Source: Babylonia areolata
Lineage: Eukaryota; Mollusca; Gastropoda; Neogastropoda; Buccinidae
Assembly (NCBI RefSeq): GCF_041734735.1
Contig: NC_134879.1
Span: forward strand, 6,414,810 to 6,478,809
Length of the DNA: 64,000 nucleotides
Reading direction: 5' to 3'
Under the pieces are notes generated by a model. It saw only the letters and a program-made list of their open reading frames with translations, had not been told where the DNA came from and did not search any database. A program made the translations under genes and the position numbers. This document shows, one piece after another, positions 47,301-59,800 of the stretch; the stretch's first letter is position 1, and every line of letters begins with the position of its first letter.

Positions 47301-50300
47301 AGTGAATCAGGATTTGTTTTCCCCTCCTCCTCCTCAGGGTGAAGGGGGAAGAAAGGGGTTTCGTAGGGAGAGGAATGGGGGGGTGACGATGAAGGGAAAT
47401 AGATTGTTGAATGTTCTTACACACACAATTGTAGGCAGGCCACTTCCATGTGCATGTGTGTAGGAGTGTGCAGATATTCCACACCCACTCATGCTCTCAA
47501 CATGAGGTGCACTGCAACAACATACAAGTTTTGACGCTGCCATCAAGCGACCCAGTTCTTCAGACTGTTCTTGTGTAGCATGTGATATTTCCATCACTAT
47601 AACCTCAACTACCACCTCCAAGGTTTAAGATTAGAAAAAAAAAAATTGAGGAAAACTTCTTGAAAACATTCTAAAATTAAACATCACAAAGTGAGGTGCG
47701 CCTTGGAAACATTATCACAAGGTCCGAGTTATGGACCCTTGCACAACACAGTGCAGTCACCCACACACCTGTTCATTCCTTCCCCTTCCATTTCCCCAGA
47801 GTAACACCCTTCATCAAATGTAGTTATCAGTACAACACTTGTCAGGAAGAGTGTTACATCTGAAAAACAAAAAAAGCAGTACTGCAGCAGTAAATTTATC
47901 ATTCTCTCTCTCCTAAGCACTGAGCACAATACTTGTGCCGAAAACAATACTGCATTTACAGTGATAGTAATGCTGATGATCTGAAGAAAGCATTGGTCTC
48001 TCAGCATGAGCCAGAAGATAAAGTTATAACAAATGACAAATTTACGAAACAGAACCATCTCAACAAAAGAGAAATATGTTTATAGACTAAGAAAAATGAG
48101 AAGGAAAAAAAAAAAAAACCTCCTGCGGAGACTGTTACAGTAATTCTCACCAGCAACTCAGTGTCTTTTGAAATAGCTTTTGATACCAGGACGAAATGGG
48201 ACTCCCTTGTATGGAATCCCTATTTTTTTCAAGATCTTAAATACTATATCGGGCTCAAAACTGTAAGAGAAGATACCCTGAGTAAACCTGTCAGAATGTT
48301 CTGAACCCTTGAACCGTGCACACAGTATGTGTGCTGCACTGATCAGGAGATACAGACCATCATTTTTTGCACAAAGTCTGAATGTGCGAATGATAAACAC
48401 AGAAAATGCTGACAAAAGTTGCCATGGCTGAAGCTTTGAGCTGGGTAACCATTACAGGAACAATGTAACCCTTCTTAGGAACACAGAAACACCCAAGAAG
48501 TAACTAAATTGTACACTACCCATTTTGCAGACAGTCCGGCTCTGTGCCTTCTGCTACCACTTAGGTGCTTTGGTAAGTCATACAGTGCTTGTGCACTGAG
48601 TTCATGTAAATGAACTATCTATGATTGTGAGGAAGAATTATGACAAAGAAAGTCAGACTTACATATCATGGTAAAGCATGTTGCAGGTGGGTTTTTTTGC
48701 AAACTTGCCACAAAAGATTTAACAGTATATCATGACAGGAACAGTGTGAATCATACTGATTTCTAGGTTCCAGCTACATGGAACATGTTTCTCAGATTAA
48801 AAGTAAATCAAATACACAAATGAAAAAAAAACACATGAAAATAAATTTTGCTAATCTTTGGTTGGTTGGCTATTGGTAACTGTATACACTTCATTTCTGT
48901 CTACATGCAACAGATTTAGAAGAATCTCCCAACACACTTTGCCCTATAAGTTCTGCTTTTTTCATCCTAAGTCGTTGACTGACAGTTTCCCAACAGACTG
49001 TCGCATCAAGTAATTAATCTACAAATTATATCTGTGGAGGATGAAGATGTGACATTTTATCAATTACACACCAAATTCATACATTTTTATATCTGTCAAG
49101 AAGAAACGACAACATGGCATTCAATTTAGTGATACACATCCTTATTCTAAACATTTCTAAAATTGTGAAATATAGTTCACAACATGTTTTGGATCCACGT
49201 TTCTTAAATACCTGAAATCAGGACAAACACTCAATGTGTGTGCAAACTAATACATACATACATTAAAGGTTTAAATACTGAAGAATGTCTGTTTTTTTCT
49301 AAATGACCAGAGGTATGGGGAATCTTTTTTTTTTCATTACATTACATTAAATGTAATCGTCACATAAATTGCAGTTTTCAGTTCACAATGTTATCGCTAA
49401 GGTTCATATCAGAATGATACCCTTGTATAATGCAGCAAAGAAACAACTGGCCAAAACCAAACACTTATCAGTATAACTTGCTTCCATCACTGATGCTGTT
49501 GTTGTGTGATGGGGTTTTTTTTGTTTGTTTTTTTCTTTTTCAGATCAAGACAAACAATATTTCGTCTTAACTAATATGTGAAAACAAGTACACAAATCTG
49601 TGCAGTCAATGATTCAAAATGGGACAAAATGTAAGCATCTACAGGTATTTTCAAAGCAAGTACATTATGGTGCATCAAAACTAATAACAATTTTTAATGT
49701 TATGTTTGAAGTACCTGGCACTTTCAATTTATGAACTATTAAGTTTTGCTATGGTCAATGAAAAGAAAATATTCCACAAACCTAAAGATGTCAATGAAGC
49801 CTTCTGACACCTCTGTTTTTGGGGTTTTTTTTTTGGGGGGGGTTTGATAAAAAGAAACTGTTTTCAGAGACATATGTAGGACGTGAACATTATTCTGTCT
49901 GGCTGTTCAACAGTAAACACTTCCACTTTGAAAATAACCATACCAGCAAACAACAAACACATATCTACAAAGCTAATATTCATCAAAGCACTGTTTGTTG
50001 TTCAACAGAAACAATCTCACAATGCAGAATTCAGCAACAAGAAACAACAACGTCCACAATACACATGATGAAGACACGTGCGCTGAAGTGTGACACATCT
50101 TTGACATACATGATTAAAACCGCCAACATACATGATTAAAACTACGGTGAAAACAAAAACAAAAAATGGCCCAAGCCTTCAATCGCTTTGTCCCCACTGT
50201 CTCCCCCCAATCCAGTCTCCCTCTCCCTCCCCTCTTGTAACCTCCAGTGAGATACACTGTGAACTCTGCCAGAATGCTGGCAGCCCAACATGCAGTTTAT

Positions 50301-50706
50301 ACAGACAGACATACGAATCACTTCAAACAAACGGTAGGCAGAGCTTACATTTGCAACAAGATACTTGTTTTGTATAAATGGTGTATGAGTAACAACAACA
50401 ATACATGATACAACGAAGCATGATTTAAAGCACACACACAAAAAAAAGACAAAAAAAAGACATTTAACACATGATCATTAACTTGGTTAAAAAAATATAT
50501 AAAAAAAAGAATCCATAAAGAAAAGTCTGGGTTTTTTACTCATAAACAAAAAAGCAGAATGACGTAGTTTGTGCTTCTACATTGGGGTGCAGGGGGGTGG
50601 GGGTGGTTATGACAGTGTCAATCATGCACTAATTTTCTGGACAAAGGGCTCTTTGTAGGTGTACAGACAGGTGCCCAAGGGAGATGAGTGGAGGTGGGAG
50701 GGGTGT
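44338..50706 (-). other. Repeat-poor region downstream of HIF, possible long 3' UTR
   Basis: About 6.4 kb with almost none of the SINEs, LINEs and long microsatellites that fill the rest of the window. It is A-rich on the plus strand and therefore U-rich if transcribed with HIF. No reading frame resembling a gene is seen. An AU-rich patch with two ATTTA motifs on the minus strand lies at 46611-46633. Short homopolymers (poly-C at about 47043-47064, T/A runs) are present. I infer a long HIF 3' UTR or conserved non-coding DNA; no poly(A) site could be fixed. Confidence 0.35.
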
Positions 50707-50841
50707 CTAGCGAGGCGTGTGGGGCATGTCAATCTCCAGAGCCCTCAGTAACTCTGCCCCATGCAGGAGTCCTCCAGACTGGGTGGGAGCGTTCACCTCA
50801 CAGTCCCGTGTCGTCAGGTGCAGGAGTGGAAGATGAGTGCT
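50707..50841 (-). CDS. HIF1A: HIF-alpha terminal exon: C-terminal transactivation domain and stop
   Basis: Acceptor TTGCAG above 50841; stop TAG at 50709-50707. It is 44 codons: STHLPLLHLTTRDCEVNAPT, then GGLLHGAELLRALEIDMP and a short HTPR tail. DCEVNAP is identical to the FIH site of vertebrate HIF-1 alpha (hydroxylated Asn in VNAP), and ELLRAL matches the CBP/p300-binding helix. This exon identifies the gene beyond reasonable doubt. Confidence 0.95.
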   Translation of the reverse strand, partial: STHLPLLHLTTRDCEVNAPTQSGGLLHGAELLRALEIDMPHTPR

Positions 50842-53800
50842 CTGCAACAAGACAGTGTGCGCATGATTCAGATGAAGCATGTATATGTCAGGTCATGTCC
50901 AGTGTCTCACACATATGCTTTAGACCACACGGACACACACAAAACCAACATTTATGACTGTGCATTCAGGTACACACACACACATACACCGCCAAGAAAC
51001 ATAACATTGTGCATGTACATGTGCTTCAACAATCAGTATAATCATATTGAAAATAAAACAGATTATCAAACCCGCTAATGAAGTTTGCACTGTACAAAAA
51101 TGAAGGTTTTTGGGTTGGTTTTTTTGTTTTTAATCGGAAGCATAATGTGCTGCGCTGCATACATAGCAGGGTGTCAAGGGAGAATGTTTTGTGTGTATAC
51201 ACCCAGACTCAAGATGGTTTGATGTGGTTCAGCTGCACACATACATGTGAGGGCGGGGGGCAAAGGGAGTGGGTAATCCAACTGTACATCTACAAGATAT
51301 GTAATATCACCACTTTAAACCCACATGTTTTAGTGCAAAAAACCCCTCATACCTTATTTAGAGGCACGCTCACAGACTTGGCAGGGGACAGGACCTTATA
51401 GCCATTGGGGTCTTCCCCTGTCAGCAGAAGGTTGAGGAGCACACTGTCTTTGCTCCCCTTCACTGCAACAGGCCAACAACAGACATCAGTGTTAACACAA
51501 GTCTACATCCCCACAACAGTTATCCGACTCGAAATCAGTTTACGAAATCATGACAGATTTGGACTTTGTGGCCAATTTGCTCACGCCTTGTTTTTGTGTT
51601 ACATGCCAACAGAAATAATGTTAACCACAGCAATCAGTGTTACTGTCATTTCCTATTAACAAAGTGTATCTCCACACAAATACCACCCTTGAGTCTTCTT
51701 TTTTTTTGTTTTAAAGTTATTATACAACTTACAACACACAATAGACACACACACAAACACACACTCTCAAATAGTAATACATACACACATACATGATCAT
51801 GTCATACTCCAATCCATTTCTTTACTACACACACAGAGACAAATAACAGAGAGACTGATACGCACAAACACAGAGAGACATACAGAGGGAGAAAGAACAG
51901 GTCACACTGCACCTCCATATTTCACTCACTGTCACCCTCCCACCCCCGCCACACACACACGTGCGCACACATACTTCTTCACAATCCTACTTCCAGGGAG
52001 ATCAAGGGAGTGAATTATGCTTGTCCAGCATACCACTTTTTTTGCTTTGCTGAGCGAAACAGATATACTATGATATCTGGAAGAACAGCATTCATCAACA
52101 CAGCATAGCATTGATTTGTTCTATGGTGCATGCTATGTCAACAGCACAGTCAAAAGGTTATGCAGTTTAACTGGCAAGTTTTCAGAAATCTGAAAATGTA
52201 TTAGAAATGTACATGATGCACTGAGAAGGGCAGTTTTGTTCCACATTACACAGCCAAGATGGGAGAAAAAGCGTGACCTTGTGATTTTTTTTTTGTTATG
52301 CCAAGGGACTTTCAGTGCAGTACAATCACAGCCAAGTGTAAAGATCTCTATCTGTGACATTTATACTTGTCAATCCTGTTAAACCTATATTCTTGCCAAC
52401 TGAATTTCATTAATAACCATTCAGATCCTACAAAGTTGTTTACTGAGTGAGATGCTGAACCGAGAACACAATTACCATCCCAAAACACAAATCACCATGC
52501 ACTAAGGCCTCTATACACCAAGAGCTCTCTGTCTGTTTGTCTTATGTTCGATGTAAAGATGAAGAACATACTGGCATTTGTGAAGTCTGTGTTTTGTAAA
52601 ACTAACCACTTTCACTTTCAGTTTCACAGAGGCTCAGAACATACAGACAGGTCCAGTAAACTCATTCACAAGGCAATGTGCTTTCCAGAGTATCACTTTA
52701 CAACACATCTGGCCCACCTATTCCCATCCCCCTCCTCCCCATGCCCACTGATCACTCACATGTTGGGACTTTGTGTATCTGCTTCTGGCCCAACAACCGC
52801 TGCACTTTCTTGGCAGGCGGACCTTTCTCCAGACTGTTCATGTCCAGCGGCCTCTTTATCTGCTGCAACATAATGTCCGGGGGCTGCTCAATGCTGGCCA
52901 CTGCCGTGCTCCCACATATCATGTCCCGCACGCTCTTCCGGGGCTTTGGGGCCGCATCCTCAAATATGTCCTCCGTTTTAGGCTTGAAAACAAACTCCGT
53001 CTTCCCAAAAAGTCTGCAACAATAATGAACAAAATAATAAAGGTGATATCAGGAACATGGTGGTGGATGATGTGATGAATCAGGAGATAATAAAGAATGT
53101 AAAATGTGAGAAAATTTACTGACATTTAAGGGGAAAAGTAAAAGAGAATTCTGTTCAATTCAACAGAAATCTAGAGAAACAGAGAGACAAAGAGCGTGGT
53201 GAGAAAGAGACAGAGGCTGAGAGATGTTGACAATTCTCTGAATCTGCAGCCAGCTTTAAAAGACTGAACTTAAAAAATTACAACACATGAATTGATAAAC
53301 AGCTCACTCATCTCCACATTTACCTTATGAAATGAAATCAGAATGAAAAAATCATACAACTGTTCTGAATGAGATACTGAACAGACTGCTGTTCTGAATG
53401 AGAATATTGAACAGACAGCTATTCTGAAGGAGAATATTGAACAGACAGCTATTCTGAAGGAGAATATTGAACAGACAGCTGTTCTGAATGAGACTATCAA
53501 ACTGACAAATGTTCTGAATGAATTCAACAAATATACAGTTGTTTTGAATCAGAATGTCGAACAGACAGCTGTCCTGAATGAAAATATTAAACAGACAGCT
53601 TTTCTTAATGAGTACATCAAACAGGACTGTTGTTCTGAATGAGAATATTAAACAGACAGTTGTTCTTAATGAGTACATCAAACAGGACTGTTGTTCTGAA
53701 TGAGAATATTAAACAGACAGCTGTTCTGAATGAGAATAATTGTAACGACAATGATACTAATCCCACAAGTTCTTACCCAGGGTCTATGTCATTCTGCAGT

Positions 53801-56800
53801 GTCAGAAGTGACTGGGAAGAGGGAGGCAGTAAAGTCAGGTCCTCATCACCAGACATTGGGATGTACGGCGCTCTGGCATCAAAATCTATCAGCTGCGCAC
53901 ACACACACACACACACACATGCTTTTTTCCCTTCATGTCAAGTCATTATGTGTCAGCTGTTATCCTGTCTATTAGTAAATATACTGGAAAGGATTAATCT
54001 TGCTTGCAGTCTCTTATACTCTGCTACCCCTTCTCATCAGCTATCATCTCTATTCAGAGTTCTCTGAGTCAGCACAAAAGGTTGCATAACCTGAAGAAAA
54101 GTGACACAATGTGTTCACTTCTCAGACACAAGTCCAAATTTTAATCATTCCAGTGCCTTCAAAAGGATACTGAATGTCTTTCTGTATCCTCCCATAAGTA
54201 AGGTACTGTACACACCTGCCACCATATTAATAGACACATGGGGTTTGCAACTGCTGATCATCAACAGCAGAAAGAATAAACCCCAACACATGCAATCTTC
54301 AAGTGGATGTCAACTCCAAATTGCTGTCAACAGCAAAGAGAAAATAAAAAGCCAACAAATGCAGTCTCCAAACTACTCAATATGAGTTATCTCCCTTCCC
54401 TTGAACTGTTCACTGTCCACCTACTCTTCACGACATGAAGAACTTCTATAACGGCCTGAAAGAAGTCTACGGTCCCACCACCTCCGGATCTTATCCACTC
54501 CTCACTGCTGATGGTTCTACCCTGATCACTGACAAGGACGGGATCCTTGAGAGATGGGCTGAACACTTTGACAGTGTACTAACTGCCCCTCCACCATCAA
54601 TGATGAAGCCATTGACCGACTCCCCCAGGTGCCAGTCAGTGAGTCGTTGGATGCCATTCCAACTTTGGAGGAGACCCAGAAAGCTATCCGTCTGCTATCC
54701 AATGGCAAAGCCCGTGGCTCAGACTCCATTCCAGCTGAGGTCTACAAAGAAGGTGGTATGGCACTGACTGAGAAGCTTCATCAGCTGTTCCAGCTCATCT
54801 GGCAGCATGAGGCAGTTCCACAGGACTTCAAAGACGCTTCCATCATACACCTGTACAAGCGCAAAGGAAATCGTCAGGCCTGTGACAACCATCGTGGAAT
54901 ATCCCTGCTGTCCGTCGCAGGCAAGACTCTGGCCAGAGTGCTACTCAACCGTCTCATAGCGCACCTTGAGCAAGGTCTCCTACCAGAGAGCCAGTGTGGC
55001 TTCCGGAAAGAACGCGGGACTATTGACATGGTGTTTGCTGCCAGGCAGCTCCAGGAGAAGTGTCAGGAACAGAACGCCAACCTTTACTCCACCTATGTCG
55101 ATCTGACCAGGGCCTTCGATACTGTTAGCAGAGATGGCCTTTGGAGAATCATGGCGAAGTACGGATGTCCCAGAAAGTTCATCACCATCATAAGGCAACT
55201 ACACGATGGGATGCTGGCCTGAGTCCAAGACAACGGAGAGACTTCAGAACCATTCCCTGTCTCCAACGGAGTCAAGCAAGGGTGTGTTCTTGCCCCCACC
55301 CTGTTCAGTCTCATGTCTTCAGCCATGCTGACAGATGCCTTCAGAGACACTGATGTAGGCATTGGCATCAGGTACCGCACAGATGGCTCACTCTTTAACC
55401 TCAGGAGGCTTCAAGCAAAACCAAGGTGAGGACAGACACCGTCAACGACTTCCTGTTTGCTGATGACTGCGCTCTCAACGCTGCCTCCGAAGCTGACATG
55501 CAACACAGTGTCGACAAGTTCTCTGCTGCCTGTGACAACTTTGGCCTCACAATCAGCACAAAGAAGACTGAGGTTATGCACCAGCCAGCTCCAGGAAAGC
55601 CTTACGTTGAACCAAACATCTTCATCAACGGGCAACGACTGAACGCGGTGGACAAGTTCACATACCTGGGCAGTACACTCTCTCGCACAGTTGTCATTGA
55701 CGACGAGGTGAATGCCAGACTCGCCAAAGCCAGCGCTGTCTTCGGCAGACTCCATAAGAACGTTTGGAACAGGACAGGCATCACCCTGGAGACGAAGCTC
55801 AAAGTATACAAGGCCATAGTTCTCACCACACTGCTCTATGGATGTGAATCATGGACGGTCTACAAATGCCACGCCAAAAAGCTGAACCACTTCCACACCA
55901 CCAGCCTCAGAAAACTTCTCGGCATAAAGTGTTAAGAGAAGATCCCTGACACAGAGGTGCTCACTCGTGCAAACTTGCCCAGCATCTACACCATCTTGAT
56001 GCAGGCCAAAATCCAAATCCGCATATGCAGACATTTGCATCCAACACTTCGTTCGACGACATCCACATATGCAGACAATGGCAGCGAGTGAGTTAAAGGC
56101 TGACTGAAAAGGCTCTGAAACACGAGTTGATGGCTGGTGCAAAGACAGCACATGAGAAGCTGGAACAAACTGTTTCCTTTGACACATGTGTGACTGTCAA
56201 ATTCAAGGACCATCATTCCTGCTCTGAAGCAGGTGAATGAGACAGAAATTTGATTTTCATAACCTTCAAAGGTAGTTACCAACTAACTTGGCCAAATTCA
56301 GATTGCATGCAAGTGTGTGATAGTTACATATTATGTGGGCAAATGCGTGTGTGTTTGCATGCGCGTGTGCACGTGCGCGCATGTGTCGAAGTCGAAGTCG
56401 AAATATTTTAATTGTCAGACCACAGATCCATAACAATGGAGTTCACAAGGACAAACAGAATTAATACAGGGAAATGAATATTAGGACAACCATTGAACTA
56501 CATGGGCATCGATAACGATTCTAGGGCATTTGCTCGTAATGAAAACGCTTTGAATACAAACTTGCATATACTAACACTCAATCTCTCACTCACACAAAAT
56601 AACAACAAGGACATCTTAGATGCACTTGGATGTTTGTGAAATTTAGCAGGAATAAACTGAGAATGCAGGGAACAGTACTTAGGGCAGACCAAAAGAAAAT
56701 GCATTTCGGTTTCCGGAGTGTCATCACAAAAAGGACAATTCCTACTCTGCCCATCATAGTTAAACTGCAAAAAGTGTGAGTGTAAGTTGGACATTCCAAT

Positions 56801-59800
56801 TCTAAACTGCGAAAAAACACGGCGCATATTTATACATTTGACATTATTCAAGTAAGGTTTAAGTGACAAGGACTGGTTGTAAGCTGAATACACATCATAA
56901 AAATCGTGAGACTGGAGAGCTGAATGCCAGTCTTGAGTAAAGCAATCAACTAGACGCTGCTTAAATTCATAATAAACATTAATAAACATTCTGACATTAC
57001 CAAATGACTGAGCCTCCCAAACAACACCAAATCCAAATTTATACAAAACATTTCTCACAGAGCAAGCCCAAGTACAATAATTATGACTTTGCAATGATAA
57101 CATCATATTATAAGCTTTCTTAGGGAAATGGTCATTATCCATAAAGACAATACGAAGCCAAAATTTAAGACACTTGGAGTAGGTGGTCACATACAGGGGA
57201 TAGCAACCAAGTTCACCGTAAATCAAGTGTACCCTTTCAATGCACTCTTGATTTCCAGTCAAACCCCAAACTTCTGCTCCGTATGTCAAAATTGGTTTGA
57301 TTTGCATGTCAAATAGTTTGAAAAAAATACTAGGGGAGTGTTCACCAATAGACCAAAGCATTTTAAAGATAGCTGCACATCCCTTTCTCGCACGTTCAGA
57401 CAAATTACGCATAGTGGGTTGGAAAGAAAGTCGGGTAGTACGGATAACACCAAGATACTTGTACATGCTAACAGTTTTCAGTTGTGCATCACTGAACATC
57501 CATGCCTCATTCTGTGCAAGAAAACCTCCATTTCTAAAGACAACAATATTTGATTTATCAAGGTTTACAACTAAGTCAAGGCGTCTGGCGGTTTCGAACA
57601 AAACATTCAGTTGGGTTTGAAGACCAATTATGCTGTCAGATAACAAGGCAACATCATCTGCGAATAACAAGATCAAAATTTGGATAAATTCTGGTGAAAG
57701 CTGAATGCCGTGCCTACCATGATTATTAATTTCTATTGTTAACTCATTAATGAACAATGAAAACAATGCAGGAGAACATACTTCGCCTTGTTTCAGCCCG
57801 CGAGGACATATAAAAGTGTCTGTGAGGTCATCTCCGACGCGAACACGCGCCTTAACAACTGTGTAAATACTTTTCAGTGCATTTAAAAATTTTCCATTGA
57901 TACCATTGACACTCAGAATTCTCCAGAGCTTATCTCTTCTAACAGTATCAAAAGTTTTCCGAAAATCAATAAATGCAACATATAATTTTCTATGTCTGAG
58001 TAGTTGTTTTTGTATTAATGCAAGCAATGTAAAAATGTGATCAGTTGTGCAATGACCTTTTCTAAACCCAGCTTGTTCTTCCCCAATAACCCCATTTTCT
58101 TCAATCCATTTAGCAAGACGTCTATTCAGCACAAAAGTGTAAAGCTTGCTACAAATGTTTAACAGGGAGATACCACGGTAATTATCAGGTACATTCAAAT
58201 CGCCCTTCTTATGGAGTGGTTGCAATACCGACAAACACCAATCATCTGGAAAAATGCCGTGATCAAATATGAAATTAAAAAACTTCAACAAAAAAGGCAT
58301 GATGTGAAATGCACTATGTTTGTAAAATTCTCCAATTAGCCTATCAGGCCCAGCAGCTTTCTGACTCTTGAGTGCCATGACAGCAGCTTCTATTTCAGAT
58401 ACAGAAATTTCTTGATCTAATGAATCATTTCTCTCGCATAAACGAGCAGCATGCCGGTTGTCACAATACATACTAAAGTTATCAATACTACCGTTATCCA
58501 CAGAAAAATCATTGAAAACATTTTGAAAGTGGGAGAACCAATCATTGCAAGAAATATTGTCGGTACCACCTGATCTAGGCCTAACAGAACGAACTGTGTC
58601 CCAGAATTGCTTTGGATTGGTCGAGTGGCATCGTAGAGACTGAATCACATCCTCTCTACGCAGTTTTCTCTTTTTACGCAATAACTCTTTCTACTCTCTA
58701 CGTTTTTGGACATAAGCCAGACGGTCAGTGTCCAGGTTAGTTCTAGAGGCCCTATGTAATTGATTACGAAGAACTTTTCTGCTCTCACGGCACTCAAGAT
58801 CAAACCATACTTTTCTTCTCTCATTCCCAAACACAACTGTTTTCTTCATATATTCACCCAAGAAAGCAAAACATTCATTAAATTTTGACAGTGGAGCGTT
58901 AACATCAACATCTACAAGTGAAATTGCATCCTGAATTATTTGTTTCACCTTGTCAGATGACATATTACTGTAGAAAGTCTCCCTCATTACATCATCCCAT
59001 TTATACTTAATCAGCGTGGACATGGGCATACGTGTTCTAGTCTGCTGTAGCGAAACGTTTGAATTCGAATTCACAGCCAAACAAAACTCGACAAGGGAAT
59101 GGTTTGACTCTACCATGTGCTTAACATTCAAACTTTTACAACGAGTAAGCATTGAGCTGGATACCAAAAAATAATCAATAACACTACAGCCATTAGTAGC
59201 AATGTATGTATATTTATCAGAACAGCTCAACAACAATTTTAAACCATTAAGAATAACCATGTGGAAATCCTCGCATACATTAAGCAGTAACGACCAAAAG
59301 AATTCACGTGACTGTCTTTAGAAATTCTGCATAAATAGTCATTCTGCACAGTTGATGTCTCCAACGTATCACGACCACTCAGAGTACATAGATCACTAAT
59401 TGGATCAATATTTCTGTAGTTCAGTGTACCCGTGCGAGCATTCAGATCGCCGCATACAATTACAGGACAATCACCAAATTCCTTAAACAACAAACAATCT
59501 TCTAACATCGAAATACCATTATATATATCTGTCTCTTCATAGTATTTGGAACTTTCGGGTGGAATGTATGCTCCAATACGGAGGCAGTCAGATGCAGTAC
59601 CCAGAAGTACACGCGACAACTTTACCACAATAATGCTGTCAAATTCAACATGTATTCTCACAATGAATGGCACAAACTCCTTCTTTACCAGCAGAGCTAC
59701 ATCACCAGACAAACGTCCGTGTACACTGTCGGAAATCTTAACACCAGGGCACACAAACACAGCATGAGAACAAAATACAGTATCGGGGATATTTTTGGTA

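Noticed and set aside
48158-48415. 85-codon minus-strand frame downstream of HIF
   Set aside because: No homology recognised, lies in the presumed 3' UTR, and length is compatible with chance in AT-rich DNA.
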